A DNA stretch of 25,766 nucleotides, from positions 1-25,766 of the forward strand of contig CADBLZ010000072.1 of NCBI GenBank assembly GCA_902795675.1, in the 5' to 3' direction. The DNA comes from an uncultured Erysipelotrichaceae bacterium (GTDB lineage Bacteria > Bacillota_I > Bacilli_A > RF39 > UBA660). The position numbers were made by a program, and so were the translations under genes. Under the pieces are notes generated by a model. That model saw nothing but the letters and a program-made list of their open reading frames with translations. It was not told the DNA's origin and ran no database searches. Of the stretch, positions 1 to 7,911 are shown one piece after another (within the stretch, counting starts at the first letter, position 1; each line of letters begins with the position of its first letter).

Positions 1-123
1 TACTTCTTGTACTGGTTGTTGTGCAACTGGAGCTTGTTCTGCAGGAACTAATGATGTTCCACAAATTGGACATGCTGTAACACCTGGTTGAACAGGATTA
101 CCACATTTAGGACAATTATTCAT
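1..123 (-). CDS. Zinc-ribbon protein, truncated by the window edge
   Basis: Only the first 41 codons are in the window; the frame is open to base 1. The protein begins MNNCPKCGNPVQPG and has a four-cysteine zinc ribbon (CPKC, then CPIC), followed by an Ala/Gln/Pro/Val-rich linker. An AGGAGG ribosome binding site lies 7 bases before the ATG at 123. The layout (N-terminal zinc ribbon, then a low-complexity linker) matches the membrane protein at 24354-25139, so this may be a paralogue with membrane segments further on. That is inference, since the rest is missing. It is transcribed divergently from the sortase gene. Function unknown. Confidence 0.8.
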   Translation of the reverse strand, partial: MNNCPKCGNPVQPGVTACPICGTSLVPAEQAPVAQQPVQEV

Positions 124-147
124 AATCTATCCTCCTACTATATATAA

Positions 148-168
148 CTAGTATACTATAAATACTAG
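148..168. repeat. Inverted repeat over the putative zinc-ribbon promoter
   Basis: A perfect 7-base inverted repeat, CTAGTAT and ATACTAG, is separated by 7 bases. The centre contains a -10-like TATAGT on the minus strand, and an additional ACTAGT palindrome lies at 175-180. A repressor site is possible but there is no direct support. Confidence 0.3.
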
Positions 169-222
169 AAAATTACTAGTCCTAACTAATATCTCATTTT
201 TCTACTCAACATATGCCCATTA

Positions 223-231
223 TGTTATAAT
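223..231 (+). promoter_or_regulatory. Extended -10 promoter of the sortase gene
   Basis: TGTTATAAT (extended -10) lies about 25 bases before the chosen GTG start. No convincing -35 is seen. The predicted leader is under 20 bases and just accommodates the AGGAGG at 241-246. Confidence 0.6.
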
Positions 232-240
232 TAAATAATA

Positions 241-246
241 AGGAGG
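241..246 (+). promoter_or_regulatory. Ribosome binding site that decides the sortase start
   Basis: AGGAGG directly abuts an ATG at 247, which is too close for initiation, but is 9 bases before an in-frame GTG at 256. The GTG is therefore the better start. Confidence 0.65.
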
Positions 247-255
247 ATGATTAAA

Positions 256-1761
256 GTGGATAAAAACGATAAAGATATTAATATAACTTTAATTAATCCT
301 CCACGCGAATTAAACAACTTAGAAAAGACAGCTATAATGAAATTTAAATTTGAAGAAAAACAAGAAAAGTTCAGTCGTACAAAAGAATTACAACTTCTTA
401 ATGCTAAAAGAAGTAATAACGATATGGACCTTCCTAAGATCAAATCTAATGATTTTGATTTACCTAAAAAGAAAGTATCTCTATCTGATACTATTCGTAT
501 TAAGATAAATGACTTAAGAGAACAAGTTGAAGAAAAGAAAGTTGAAAAGAAATCTTTATATGATACTGTCATCATTAAACTAGATGACTTAATAAATAAT
601 CATGGTTCATTAAGTCGTAAAAAGAATAAACAAAGAGTTGTAAGAGAAATAGATGCTAACCTAGATACTAAAAAACATCTTCTTAAAAAGATGAAACATA
701 TAAACGTTAACGTTGATTCGCTAGCTTATGGTGAAAATCTTTATAACTTAAACAAAATAGCTTTAAATAACTTATCTTTAATTAAAGCACCTAGTATTAG
801 AAGATATTCTGGTATTTATAAACTAAGTAAAATTGATAACATCAAAGTAAGTCGTACTAGTTATCGTAAATATCAAGAAAAGCTAAACAAGTTTGCTATT
901 AATAAGTTATATTATAAACTTGCTCCTAAAGAAAGTAACAAATATAAACTATATAAAACTAGTGTAACTCTATCAACACTAATTCTATTCCTAACAGGAG
1001 CAATTCTTATTAATTGGTTTATTGAGGGACATCAAATTAATAATCTAAGTCAAGCTATCAAACAAGATGTAGATGTTAAAGAAATAGAAGGAACTCTATA
1101 TAACGTTGATGAAATACTAGAAAGTAATACTGAACCGACTGATGATAACAAAGAAAACTATATGTATTGGAAATACTTAAATACTCCTCTATCATCTATT
1201 AACTTAGATAACCTAATAAAAGAAAATAGTGATACTGTTGGTTTCGTAATCGTTAAAAATACTAATGTAAGTTATCCCGTTGTTCAAACAACAAATAATG
1301 ATTTCTACTTAACACATGACTTTGAAAAGAATTCTAATCAAGCTGGATGGGTATTCGCAGATTATCGAAATAACTTTAATGATTTAAACCAAAACACAAT
1401 CATATATGCTCATGGTAGAAAAGATAAAGTTATGTTCGGTTCATTAGTAGATGCTTTAAATCCAGATTGGTATAACAATATTGATAATCAAATCATTCAA
1501 TTTAGTACACGTAAATATGATACTATGTGGCAAATATTCAGTATCTATACTGTTAAATCAGAATCATATTACATAACTACTGATTTTAATACATCTAAAG
1601 ACTTTGATAGATGGATTGATACAATGAAAAAAAGAAGTATTCATGATTTTGGTATTAACATAAATAATGATGATAAAATACTAACTCTATCAACATGTTA
1701 TAACAATAATGGCGTTAGATTAGTTATCCAAGCTAAATTAGTTAAAATTAATCAAAAATAA
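256..1761 (+). CDS. srtB: Class B sortase with a long basic cytoplasmic N-terminal domain
   Basis: This is a membrane-bound transpeptidase of the sortase family, which joins sorting-signal proteins to cell-wall or pilus acceptors. The C-terminal half carries the family hallmarks: catalytic His at residue 386 (IIYAHGR), Cys at 481 in TLSTC, and Arg at 488 (residues counted from the GTG start). TLSTC and the wide spacing fit class B. One membrane helix lies at about 235-254. The 235 residues before it are Lys/Asn/Arg-rich, predicted cytoplasmic, and much longer than the short tail of ordinary SrtB. They include an internal duplication. No sortase substrate with an obvious sorting motif is encoded nearby, and this is the only plus-strand gene. 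GTG at 256 is preferred over ATG at 247 because of the ribosome binding site. Catalytic assignment is firm; the class B label and the role of the N-terminus are less so. Confidence 0.9.
   Translation: MDKNDKDINITLINPPRELNNLEKTAIMKFKFEEKQEKFSRTKELQLLNAKRSNNDMDLPKIKSNDFDLPKKKVSLSDTIRIKINDLREQVEEKKVEKKSLYDTVIIKLDDLINNHGSLSRKKNKQRVVREIDANLDTKKHLLKKMKHINVNVDSLAYGENLYNLNKIALNNLSLIKAPSIRRYSGIYKLSKIDNIKVSRTSYRKYQEKLNKFAINKLYYKLAPKESNKYKLYKTSVTLSTLILFLTGAILINWFIEGHQINNLSQAIKQDVDVKEIEGTLYNVDEILESNTEPTDDNKENYMYWKYLNTPLSSINLDNLIKENSDTVGFVIVKNTNVSYPVVQTTNNDFYLTHDFEKNSNQAGWVFADYRNNFNDLNQNTIIYAHGRKDKVMFGSLVDALNPDWYNNIDNQIIQFSTRKYDTMWQIFSIYTVKSESYYITTDFNTSKDFDRWIDTMKKRSIHDFGININNDDKILTLSTCYNNNGVRLVIQAKLVKINQK
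478..591 (+). repeat. Internal duplication in the sortase N-terminal region
   Basis: Two 13-residue segments 25 residues apart share the pattern S-L-x-D-T-(I/V)-x-I-K-(I/L)-x-D-L (SLSDTIRIKINDL and SLYDTVIIKLDDL), with a charged linker between them. This looks like a duplicated helical motif in the cytoplasmic part of the sortase. Confidence 0.6.
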
Positions 1762-1762
1762 A

Positions 1763-1789
1763 AAGAAGATTTAATCTTCTTTTTTTTAT
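1763..1789. terminator. Bidirectional terminator between the sortase gene and priA
   Basis: Stem AAGAAGA (1763-1769) and TCTTCTT (1775-1781) with a 5-base loop, flanked by a T-run on the plus strand and an A-rich run that serves as T-run on the minus strand. It sits just between two convergent stop codons. Confidence 0.8.
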
Positions 1790-1792
1790 TTA

Positions 1793-3973
1793 CTAAACTT
1801 GTAATGGATTATTATCTATCTCTAAATTACACTTATTATTATTTATATAAATACTATCTAAGTATTTAAGAGCTTCAAATAACTTATCATCCACTTTATA
1901 TTTAACTATTATTTGGAATCGATAAATATTATTAATTCTAAACATATTAGCAGGTGTTGGTCCAAGTATAATAGATGAACTACTAATATTATCTTTTAAA
2001 TACTTGCATACTTTATTTATTTCTGTAGAGCATACCTTATAGTCACTGGAAGCTATCTTAATAATTGTAATAAAGTAATAAGGCGGATAACTAAGTTTAT
2101 GTCTATTAGTCATTTCATACTTATAGAACTTCTCATAATTATTATCTTTAACACAATTTAAAGTATAATTATCAGGATTAAATGTTTGAATAATAACTTC
2201 CCCTGGTATTTCACTTCTACCTGCTCTACCAGATACTTGACTTAATAATTGGTAAGTTCTTTCACCACTTCTAAAGTCAGGCATATTAAGTGTAGCATCA
2301 GCATTAATAACACCAACTAGAGTAACTAATGGAAAATCTAATCCCTTACTAATCATTTGTGTTCCAAGTAGAATGTCATATTCATGATTACTAAACTTAT
2401 TAATAATATCTTCATGACTACCCTTATTTCTAGTTGTATCAGCATCCATTCTCTTAATTCTAGCGTTTGGATATAACTTTTCTAACTCTTGTTCTAACTT
2501 CTCTGTTCCCATACCATAACTAGTTAAAGCTTCTTCATTACAGTCAGGACATTTTTCTGGTTCAAGAATTGTATAACCGCAATAATGACATCTTAGATTA
2601 TTACTTGTCTTATGATAAGTTAAAGCTATATCACAATTAGGACATTTAAAAGTATAACCACAATTCTTACAACTAATAACCGTTGAGTAACCTCTTCTAT
2701 TAAGTAAAAGAATTACTTGTTCATTCTTATCTAATCGATCTTGAATCTTACTCTTAAGTATTCTACTAAAAGTCATACTACGATGTTTTAATTCTTCTGC
2801 CATATCAACAATTGTAATCTTAGGTAGAACAGCATGACCAATACGATTTGGCATACTAATATATTTATAAACACCTTTAATAGCTCTTGCCATTGTTTCA
2901 AGTGTTGGTGTTGCACTACCAAGTATTAAAGGACACTTATTATACTCTGCTCTAAACTTCGCCATATCAATTGCATGATAACGTGGATTACTATCTTGTT
3001 TATATGTATCAGAATGTTCTTCATCTATAATGATTAAACCAATATCTTTAAGTGGTGTAAAAATAGCACTTCTAGTACCAACTACAATCTTTACTTCACC
3101 ACGATAGATTTTAAGATATTCATCATATCTTTCACCTTCTGATAAGTTACTATGGAAGATTGCTACTTGATTACCAAATCTTTTATAAAAATTATTAATT
3201 ATCTGTGTTGTTAATGATATTTCAGGAACTAACATAATAGCTGTCTTACCCATATCAATTACTTTCTCAATTAAATGCATATAAACTTCTGTTTTACCAG
3301 AACCAGTAACTCCATGTAATAAATATGTATCAAACTTATTTAAACTTATACTATCTACAGCATTAACTTGATCTTCTGATAAGATAACATTTTCTTTTAC
3401 TTTCTTATCCGTTTGTAAACGATATATTTGTTCTTTACTTACCTTAATAATTCCTTCATCAATTAATTCTTTAACAATACTAGAAGCATATTGATTTTTT
3501 AACACTTTATTATTCTCTAATAAACTATTAATTACTTCAATCTTCTTCTTTCTTCTCGGGAACTTATCAACATATTCTTTAGCTTTATCTACATTATCTA
3601 ATTCAATATAAAATAAATACTTAGAATAATCTTTTACCTTTTGTTCTTTTACTTTCAAAGAACTAGGAAGCATTGTTTGATAAGCCGTAATCTTCGTACA
3701 TAGAGTAACACTTTGTAAGTATTCCCCTAATTCCATTAATTCTTCATTTAATTTAAAATTAGCGTCAATAATATCACTAATCTCTTTTAATTCATAATTA
3801 GTTTCATTATCATCTTTTATCTTCGTAACAAATCCATTAATAAGACGATTATTAAAAGGAACCTTAACCTTCATTCCAGGAACTAAAACTTCTTTAAGTT
3901 TAGATGGGATAACATAAGTAAAAGTTCGGTCAACACTTTTAGCACTATATTCAATTAAAACTTCTGCGTACAT
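1793..3973 (-). CDS. priA: Primosomal replication restart helicase PriA
   Basis: PriA is the superfamily 2 DNA helicase that recognises stalled forks and reloads the replicative helicase. Counting from the chosen start (MYAEV), the sequence shows Walker A GVTGSGKT at about 221-228 and DEEH at 317-320. A zinc-binding insert with CxxC pairs follows at about 435-478, and then the helicase motifs GTQMISKGLDFP and QVSGRAGR. The N-terminal 3'-DNA-binding region is present, and 726 residues is a normal length. The frame is open 11 codons further upstream, but the start at 3973 has a good AGAAGGTGGG site and the extra N-terminal residues do not resemble PriA. It has its own extended -10 promoter just inside the end of the deoD terminator and converges with the sortase gene. 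Confidence 0.97.
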   Translation of the reverse strand: MYAEVLIEYSAKSVDRTFTYVIPSKLKEVLVPGMKVKVPFNNRLINGFVTKIKDDNETNYELKEISDIIDANFKLNEELMELGEYLQSVTLCTKITAYQTMLPSSLKVKEQKVKDYSKYLFYIELDNVDKAKEYVDKFPRRKKKIEVINSLLENNKVLKNQYASSIVKELIDEGIIKVSKEQIYRLQTDKKVKENVILSEDQVNAVDSISLNKFDTYLLHGVTGSGKTEVYMHLIEKVIDMGKTAIMLVPEISLTTQIINNFYKRFGNQVAIFHSNLSEGERYDEYLKIYRGEVKIVVGTRSAIFTPLKDIGLIIIDEEHSDTYKQDSNPRYHAIDMAKFRAEYNKCPLILGSATPTLETMARAIKGVYKYISMPNRIGHAVLPKITIVDMAEELKHRSMTFSRILKSKIQDRLDKNEQVILLLNRRGYSTVISCKNCGYTFKCPNCDIALTYHKTSNNLRCHYCGYTILEPEKCPDCNEEALTSYGMGTEKLEQELEKLYPNARIKRMDADTTRNKGSHEDIINKFSNHEYDILLGTQMISKGLDFPLVTLVGVINADATLNMPDFRSGERTYQLLSQVSGRAGRSEIPGEVIIQTFNPDNYTLNCVKDNNYEKFYKYEMTNRHKLSYPPYYFITIIKIASSDYKVCSTEINKVCKYLKDNISSSSIILGPTPANMFRINNIYRFQIIVKYKVDDKLFEALKYLDSIYINNNKCNLEIDNNPLQV

Positions 3974-3994
3974 TACCCACCTTCTTTCAAATCT

Positions 3995-4003
3995 ATCATA
4001 ACA
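3995..4003 (-). promoter_or_regulatory. Extended -10 promoter of priA
   Basis: TGTTATGAT on the minus strand lies about 21 bases before the priA start and directly follows the terminator hairpin of deoD. There is no clear -35. Confidence 0.5.
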
Positions 4004-4040
4004 CAAAATAAAAAGAACTTATATAAAAGTTCTTTTTATT
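4004..4040 (-). terminator. Terminator hairpin after deoD
   Basis: A perfect 14-base stem (4007-4020 with 4027-4040) has a 6-base loop. It is A/T-rich with GAAC at its core, and the T-rich 3' arm of the stem runs into TTGTGT on the minus strand. Confidence 0.7.
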
Positions 4041-4042
4041 TC

Positions 4043-4058
4043 GGCATCAATTGATGCC
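4043..4058. repeat. Perfect 16-base palindrome after deoD
   Basis: GGCATCAATTGATGCC is its own reverse complement and could form a 6-bp stem with an AATT loop. It is markedly more GC-rich than its surroundings and lies between the deoD stop and the terminator hairpin. It may stabilise the mRNA 3' end or be a protein-binding site. Confidence 0.6.
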
Positions 4059-4081
4059 AGTATCACATTTACCCTAAGAGG

Positions 4082-4807
4082 TTAGATCAATGATTCTAGT
4101 GCTAGTGATATCATTTCGTTGAGTGAGGACTCTCTATCACTAACAGGGACAATCTTGTCCGTAAATGGAGAATCAGTTGCTGTACACATAACTGCTGCTT
4201 CTCTATTAAATGAGTTAGCAACATGTATTAAAGCAAATGCTTCCATTTCTTCTCCTAAAATATCTAAATCTTTAGGAGCTCGAGAAAGAATTCTATCATC
4301 ATCAACATAAGGACCAAATACTTCAGTAGTCATTATAGTACCTTTATGTATTTTTTGTTTCCTTTCAAGTGCCTTTTCGTAGATACGATTAGTTAATTCC
4401 ATTGATGGATACACAATATGCGTATCACTAGAATTATAACTATAAGCATAATTTGATTCGGAATAAACTTTATCAGCTAGAATAATTTCTGGAATATCAA
4501 CTTCTGGACTTTCAACTCCGCAAGTACCAATTCTAATAATCTTTTGAACATTATAAAAATAGAATAATTCAAAAGCATATAAACCTACAGATGCAAGTCC
4601 CATTCCAGAACCCATTACTGTTATTCTTTTACCTTTATAAGTTCCTGTATATCCAAGCATATTACGAACACTAGTGACTTCTTTTGCATTAGTTAGGAAA
4701 TTTTTAGCAATATATTTAGCTCTTAACGGATCACCAGGTAGTAAAACAACTTCAGCAATTTCTTCTCTCTTAGCTGCAATATGGATAGGTTCCTTCTGTA
4801 TCTTCAT
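4082..4807 (-). CDS. deoD: Purine-nucleoside phosphorylase, DeoD type
   Basis: This enzyme splits purine (deoxy)ribonucleosides with phosphate into base and (deoxy)ribose 1-phosphate in the cytoplasm for salvage. At 241 residues it has the usual length of the hexameric DeoD family (PNP/UDP phosphorylase superfamily). Visible motifs are the phosphate-binding GDPLRA (25-30), RIGTCG (92-97), the nucleoside-binding GEEMEA (185-190), and Asp212 in TATDSPF at the place of the catalytic acid. AGGAGG stands 6 bases before the ATG. The gene follows cdd on the same strand but is separated by a terminator and its own upstream region, so it is probably a separate transcript. The exact base preference cannot be read from the sequence. 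Confidence 0.93.
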   Translation of the reverse strand: MKIQKEPIHIAAKREEIAEVVLLPGDPLRAKYIAKNFLTNAKEVTSVRNMLGYTGTYKGKRITVMGSGMGLASVGLYAFELFYFYNVQKIIRIGTCGVESPEVDIPEIILADKVYSESNYAYSYNSSDTHIVYPSMELTNRIYEKALERKQKIHKGTIMTTEVFGPYVDDDRILSRAPKDLDILGEEMEAFALIHVANSFNREAAVMCTATDSPFTDKIVPVSDRESSLNEMISLALESLI

Positions 4808-4829
4808 TATAATCCTCCTCTATGATATA

Positions 4830-4835
4830 ATTATA
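4830..4835 (-). promoter_or_regulatory. Putative -10 of deoD
   Basis: TATAAT on the minus strand lies 22 bases before the deoD ATG. It lacks the TG extension seen at most other promoters here. The best -35-like hexamer (TTTACT) is 19 bases upstream. Confidence 0.4.
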
Positions 4836-4845
4836 ATATACATAA

Positions 4846-4893
4846 TGTAAAGAAAGTAAAACTAAAGTAAACCTTTACACTATAATATGTAAA
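4846..4893 (-). promoter_or_regulatory. Cluster of TTTAC boxes upstream of deoD
   Basis: On the minus strand TTTACA or TTTACT occurs at 4893-4888, 4871-4866, 4860-4855 and 4851-4846, with one copy inverted at 4874-4879. The inverted copy forms TTTACA-N8-TGTAAA with the first box. Spacings of about 9, 11 and 22 bases are close to helical phasing. This could be an operator array controlling deoD; no known factor is recognised. Confidence 0.35.
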
Positions 4894-4904
4894 TTGTACA
4901 TCAT

Positions 4905-4928
4905 TAAAAAAGAAGGCCTTAGCCTTCT
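4905..4928 (-). terminator. Terminator of cdd, with the stop codon in its loop
   Basis: Stem AGAAGGC/GCCTTCT (4922-4928 with 4911-4917) with a 4-base loop that contains part of the cdd stop codon, followed on the minus strand by six T. Confidence 0.9.
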
Positions 4929-5323
4929 ATTTTTACTACTCCATAATCATCTGGAAGAATGTCTTTTAACTTAACTGCTTCCCCATTACGATAACTAGTT
5001 AAGATATCCATATCACCCGTTTGATCAAATTCTAATAAATAGTTTAAACAATCTCTACATGGTAATATTTCCTCTTCTAATTCATTTAATATAACCATCT
5101 TTTTAATAACATGTTCATTCTTATTAAGCATATTCATAATAGCTGACTTTTCTGCACATGTATTTAACTTTGAATTAGATTCAATTCCTTTGCCAACATA
5201 GATACTACCTTTATCAGTAAGAATAGCGCAAGCACTACTTCCAACATTAACAAAAGTCGTTAAATCTTTGTTATCTAATTCTTTATTACATGCTTTATAT
5301 AATTCTAACCAATTATCTTTCAT
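4919..5323 (-). CDS. cdd: Cytidine deaminase
   Basis: This zinc-dependent enzyme deaminates cytidine or deoxycytidine to uridine in pyrimidine salvage. The 134-residue length and the zinc signature fit the small tetrameric family. Cys56 and catalytic Glu58 sit in TCAEKSA, and Cys89 and Cys92 in PCRDC. The usual CAERTA and PCGxC strings are slightly altered. It is weakly similar to the blasticidin-deaminase branch too, so the substrate is inferred. The ribosome binding site is modest (AAAGAAGTGA). With deoD next to it and a dCMP deaminase at 21364, the window holds several steps of nucleoside salvage. Its last codons form one arm of the terminator. Confidence 0.9.
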   Translation of the reverse strand: MKDNWLELYKACNKELDNKDLTTFVNVGSSACAILTDKGSIYVGKGIESNSKLNTCAEKSAIMNMLNKNEHVIKKMVILNELEEEILPCRDCLNYLLEFDQTGDMDILTSYRNGEAVKLKDILPDDYGVVKIEG

Positions 5324-5344
5324 ATCGTCACTTCTTTAAAAAGT

Positions 5345-5373
5345 ATTATAAAGTATCAAAATAAAAAACACAA
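5345..5373 (-). promoter_or_regulatory. Promoter of cdd inside the preceding terminator
   Basis: TTGTGT (5373-5368), 17 bases, TATAAT (5350-5345) on the minus strand. The -35 lies in the terminator stem of the upstream gene. Confidence 0.5.
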
Positions 5374-5385
5374 TAAAATTGTGTT
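5361..5385 (-). terminator. Terminator of the four-gene serpin operon
   Basis: Stem AACACAAT/ATTGTGTT (5385-5378 with 5374-5367) with a 3-base loop and a T-rich tail on the minus strand. The stem overlaps the stop codon of the gene ending at 5384. Confidence 0.8.
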
Positions 5386-6343
5386 ATCTATTTTTTTCAA
5401 CGTTCATACTTGTTTCTGAACCTATATAGTATATTGTATTATCTTTCTCATCTTTGAAAGTATAGAATAATTGTAAATCAACATTCTTAACTTTCTTATA
5501 ATCATCTTTTGGAATCTTAATTACAAATATACCAATACCAACTACATCATATGATTCATCCAAATCATCATAATCATATATTTCACCATTGATAGCTAGT
5601 TTTTTAATTCTTATATTTGTTTTTAGTTTTTCATTATTATGGAAAACATCAAAATATAAATAAGTATAATCTTCATCTTCAACCAACTCATAATAGTTAA
5701 CGGAAACACTTTTTATATTATCAATCTTTAATAATGTCTTCTTAACATTATATTTAGAACCAGTAGATACAGTTGATAATGATTTAATACTTTCTGATGG
5801 CTTACTACCACCATTTACTACTGAACCAATAAAAGTTATCTTAGTAAAATTACTAATACCATAAGTATCTAGTTTTGTTTTAGGTATATTAACAGTTACT
5901 CTTTTAGTAGATAAAGGAGCAGCTTCTACCTTAAAGCTAGTATCAGTAATAATATCATCTATTAAAACATTTTTACACTCATACACAGATACACTATCAG
6001 CTTTATTCTCCATTACTATATCAAATGTATAACCTTTTCCATCCCCTTTTAAATTTTCTAATTTAATAGGTGATACATAAGAAGTAACGATTGTATCGTC
6101 AACTAAATTTGGTGTAGTTAGTTTACTTAATGGATCATATGTTGAACCATCACTATTTTTAACTACTTCTTGAGAATTACTACCATTCTTCTTAAATAGA
6201 TTAGTTATCCATTCTCTTTTAAAGACGAAGATAAGGACGCCAGATATAATAACTAATCCAATAATAATTAATGTAACAATAAGACCTGCTTTACTTTTCT
6301 TCTTTGCTTTTACAGCCATTACATTAGCATCTTTATACTCCAT
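5384..6343 (-). CDS. Single-pass membrane protein of unknown function
   Basis: I do not recognise this 319-residue protein. It has a short cytoplasmic head rich in Lys (KAKKKSK), a strong hydrophobic helix at about 20-42, a basic segment, and an extracytoplasmic part of about 270 residues with alternating beta-like stretches. There is no catalytic motif. A GTG nine bases upstream is in frame but overlaps the AGAGGTG ribosome binding site, so the ATG at 6343 is chosen. It starts 11 bases after the stop of the 502-residue gene. It is therefore likely the last gene of an operon with the serpin, and ends in a clear terminator. Confidence 0.85.
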   Translation of the reverse strand: MEYKDANVMAVKAKKKSKAGLIVTLIIIGLVIISGVLIFVFKREWITNLFKKNGSNSQEVVKNSDGSTYDPLSKLTTPNLVDDTIVTSYVSPIKLENLKGDGKGYTFDIVMENKADSVSVYECKNVLIDDIITDTSFKVEAAPLSTKRVTVNIPKTKLDTYGISNFTKITFIGSVVNGGSKPSESIKSLSTVSTGSKYNVKKTLLKIDNIKSVSVNYYELVEDEDYTYLYFDVFHNNEKLKTNIRIKKLAINGEIYDYDDLDESYDVVGIGIFVIKIPKDDYKKVKNVDLQLFYTFKDEKDNTIYYIGSETSMNVEKNR

Positions 6344-6354
6344 TTTATTCACCT

Positions 6355-7863
6355 CTAAACTTGGTAATAATTAATTCTTTCATTTTGATTATATAAAGAT
6401 AATACTTCATCATTAAAGTCTTCTAACTTAATTACTAAGTAGAAAGTGACATGATTATCTTTTTTATCATATTCTCTAAATATAATCTTATCTTCAAATA
6501 AAACATAATTGTTATTTAGAATACTATCAATAATATAATTAATCTTAATCTTATTAATATTATATAAAGAATTATTATTCTCTTTACGAGCAGCAAACTC
6601 ACTCTTAAGATTTACTATCTCATCATTTACTTGACTTAATAATTCACCATAATAATTAATTACTTTATAATCTCTTATATCACTAGTCATATACTTATTA
6701 ACTTTTTTATTTAAACTAACTTGTCTCTTAGATAAGTTACTTAATTTATCAATTATATTCTTATATTCTTCTGTTTCATAATCAACAATCTTTGGTCTTA
6801 AGTCTTCTAGTTTTAATAACTCATAATTAAAATGATCTTCAATATTATCATAATCATATATATAGAAGACAAAGAAATTAATAAATGTTTGATATTTCTT
6901 TATACTATTATCAATCTTATATAACTTACGAGCTTCATTTAAAGAATAATTACTAAAGTATGCATAATTAAGTTTCTTTAAATAACCATATACTGTTTTG
7001 TTATTCTTAATATTAACATTATTAACAGAATCAATTACATCATAATAATCTTTAATAAAATTAATTAAATCTTTAAACTTAGATTCTGTATCACATTCAT
7101 TAAAGATATTTTCAATATCTTTTGTTCCTTTAACTTTTTCTTTATTAATACTTAGTTTTAAACCTTCTTTATTAAGTTCACTATTAATATCTTCTAACTT
7201 CTTAAAGTCATATTTATAAATATTTCTAATAATATCATCTATTTTAATTAAGTCTTTAAAACCTAATACAGAATTATTCTTCTTAGATATCTTACATTTA
7301 TATAGCATTAAATCATTTAAGAAATCATTATAAACTAACTTCTTAGTATTACTATAGTTTAATAAATTAAATTGATAACTCTTCTTATCCTTACTTAGAT
7401 TTAAATTATAATAAATATTATCATTTAAGAAAGATAATAACTCTAATACCCAAGAACTATCTAAAGTTAATAAAGTACTAATTGTAATAGTACTATTATT
7501 ATTACAAGTAAATTCACCCTTTTTAATACCATTAACAATAAAATCTAATAACTTTTCTTTATCGTTTAACTTCTTATTGTTTCTAATATTATTTATTTTA
7601 AGTATTTTATTTAAATAATAATTAAGTTCTTTTTTATCTAGTTTTTGATATGTTTCTTTATCAATAACTTCAACTGGTAACATTAAAGCATTAAGAACTA
7701 CTTCTAGTGATACATAATCATATTCTGGTATAAATTTAATCTTAGAACATTTACCATTTAGGATTTTATCAACATAAAGAAATAAGGCATTACTAGACTT
7801 TGCCATTAAAATGAAATTATTAAGTTTTAAAATATTATCTAGTAATACATTACCCTTATTCAT
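6355..7863 (-). CDS. Hypothetical protein, 502 residues, Asn/Lys-rich
   Basis: No family is recognised. The protein has no signal peptide or membrane helix and is predicted to be cytoplasmic and mostly helical. It is rich in Asn, Lys, Ile, Leu and Tyr. Heptad-like stretches at roughly 360-430 (for example IIDKLSNLSKRQVSLNKK) suggest a coiled coil. A good AGGTGA ribosome binding site precedes the ATG. It lies 48 bases after the serpin gene with an extended -10 in the gap, so it may be read both from the operon promoter and its own. Its stop is 11 bases before the next start, which suggests the two are translated together. Its role may be tied to the serpin or to the membrane proteins, but that is guesswork. 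Confidence 0.85.
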   Translation of the reverse strand: MNKGNVLLDNILKLNNFILMAKSSNALFLYVDKILNGKCSKIKFIPEYDYVSLEVVLNALMLPVEVIDKETYQKLDKKELNYYLNKILKINNIRNNKKLNDKEKLLDFIVNGIKKGEFTCNNNSTITISTLLTLDSSWVLELLSFLNDNIYYNLNLSKDKKSYQFNLLNYSNTKKLVYNDFLNDLMLYKCKISKKNNSVLGFKDLIKIDDIIRNIYKYDFKKLEDINSELNKEGLKLSINKEKVKGTKDIENIFNECDTESKFKDLINFIKDYYDVIDSVNNVNIKNNKTVYGYLKKLNYAYFSNYSLNEARKLYKIDNSIKKYQTFINFFVFYIYDYDNIEDHFNYELLKLEDLRPKIVDYETEEYKNIIDKLSNLSKRQVSLNKKVNKYMTSDIRDYKVINYYGELLSQVNDEIVNLKSEFAARKENNNSLYNINKIKINYIIDSILNNNYVLFEDKIIFREYDKKDNHVTFYLVIKLEDFNDEVLSLYNQNERINYYQV

Positions 7864-7882
7864 TCTTATTCACCTATTATAA

Positions 7883-7891
7883 ATTATAACA
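7883..7891 (-). promoter_or_regulatory. Possible internal extended -10 within the serpin operon
   Basis: TGTTATAAT on the minus strand lies 20 bases before the 502-residue gene. There is no terminator between it and the serpin gene and no clear -35, so it may be a secondary promoter. Confidence 0.45.
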
Positions 7892-7911
7892 TATATTTAA
7901 ATATTTTAGTA

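Noticed and set aside
231..575. A minus-strand frame opposite the sortase N-terminus
   Set aside because: Ser/Phe/Leu-rich reading of the antisense strand of the Lys-rich sortase tail, with no ribosome binding site.
3974..4006. An eleven-codon longer N-terminus for PriA
   Set aside because: No ribosome binding site before it, the residues do not resemble PriA, and the predicted promoter lies inside it.
4119..4310. A 63-codon open frame inside deoD, plus strand
   Set aside because: It is a shadow of deoD without start signals.
4808..4918. A riboswitch ahead of deoD
   Set aside because: The leader after the predicted -10 is about 15-20 bases. The rest is upstream of the start of transcription and shows no conserved aptamer such as a purine riboswitch.
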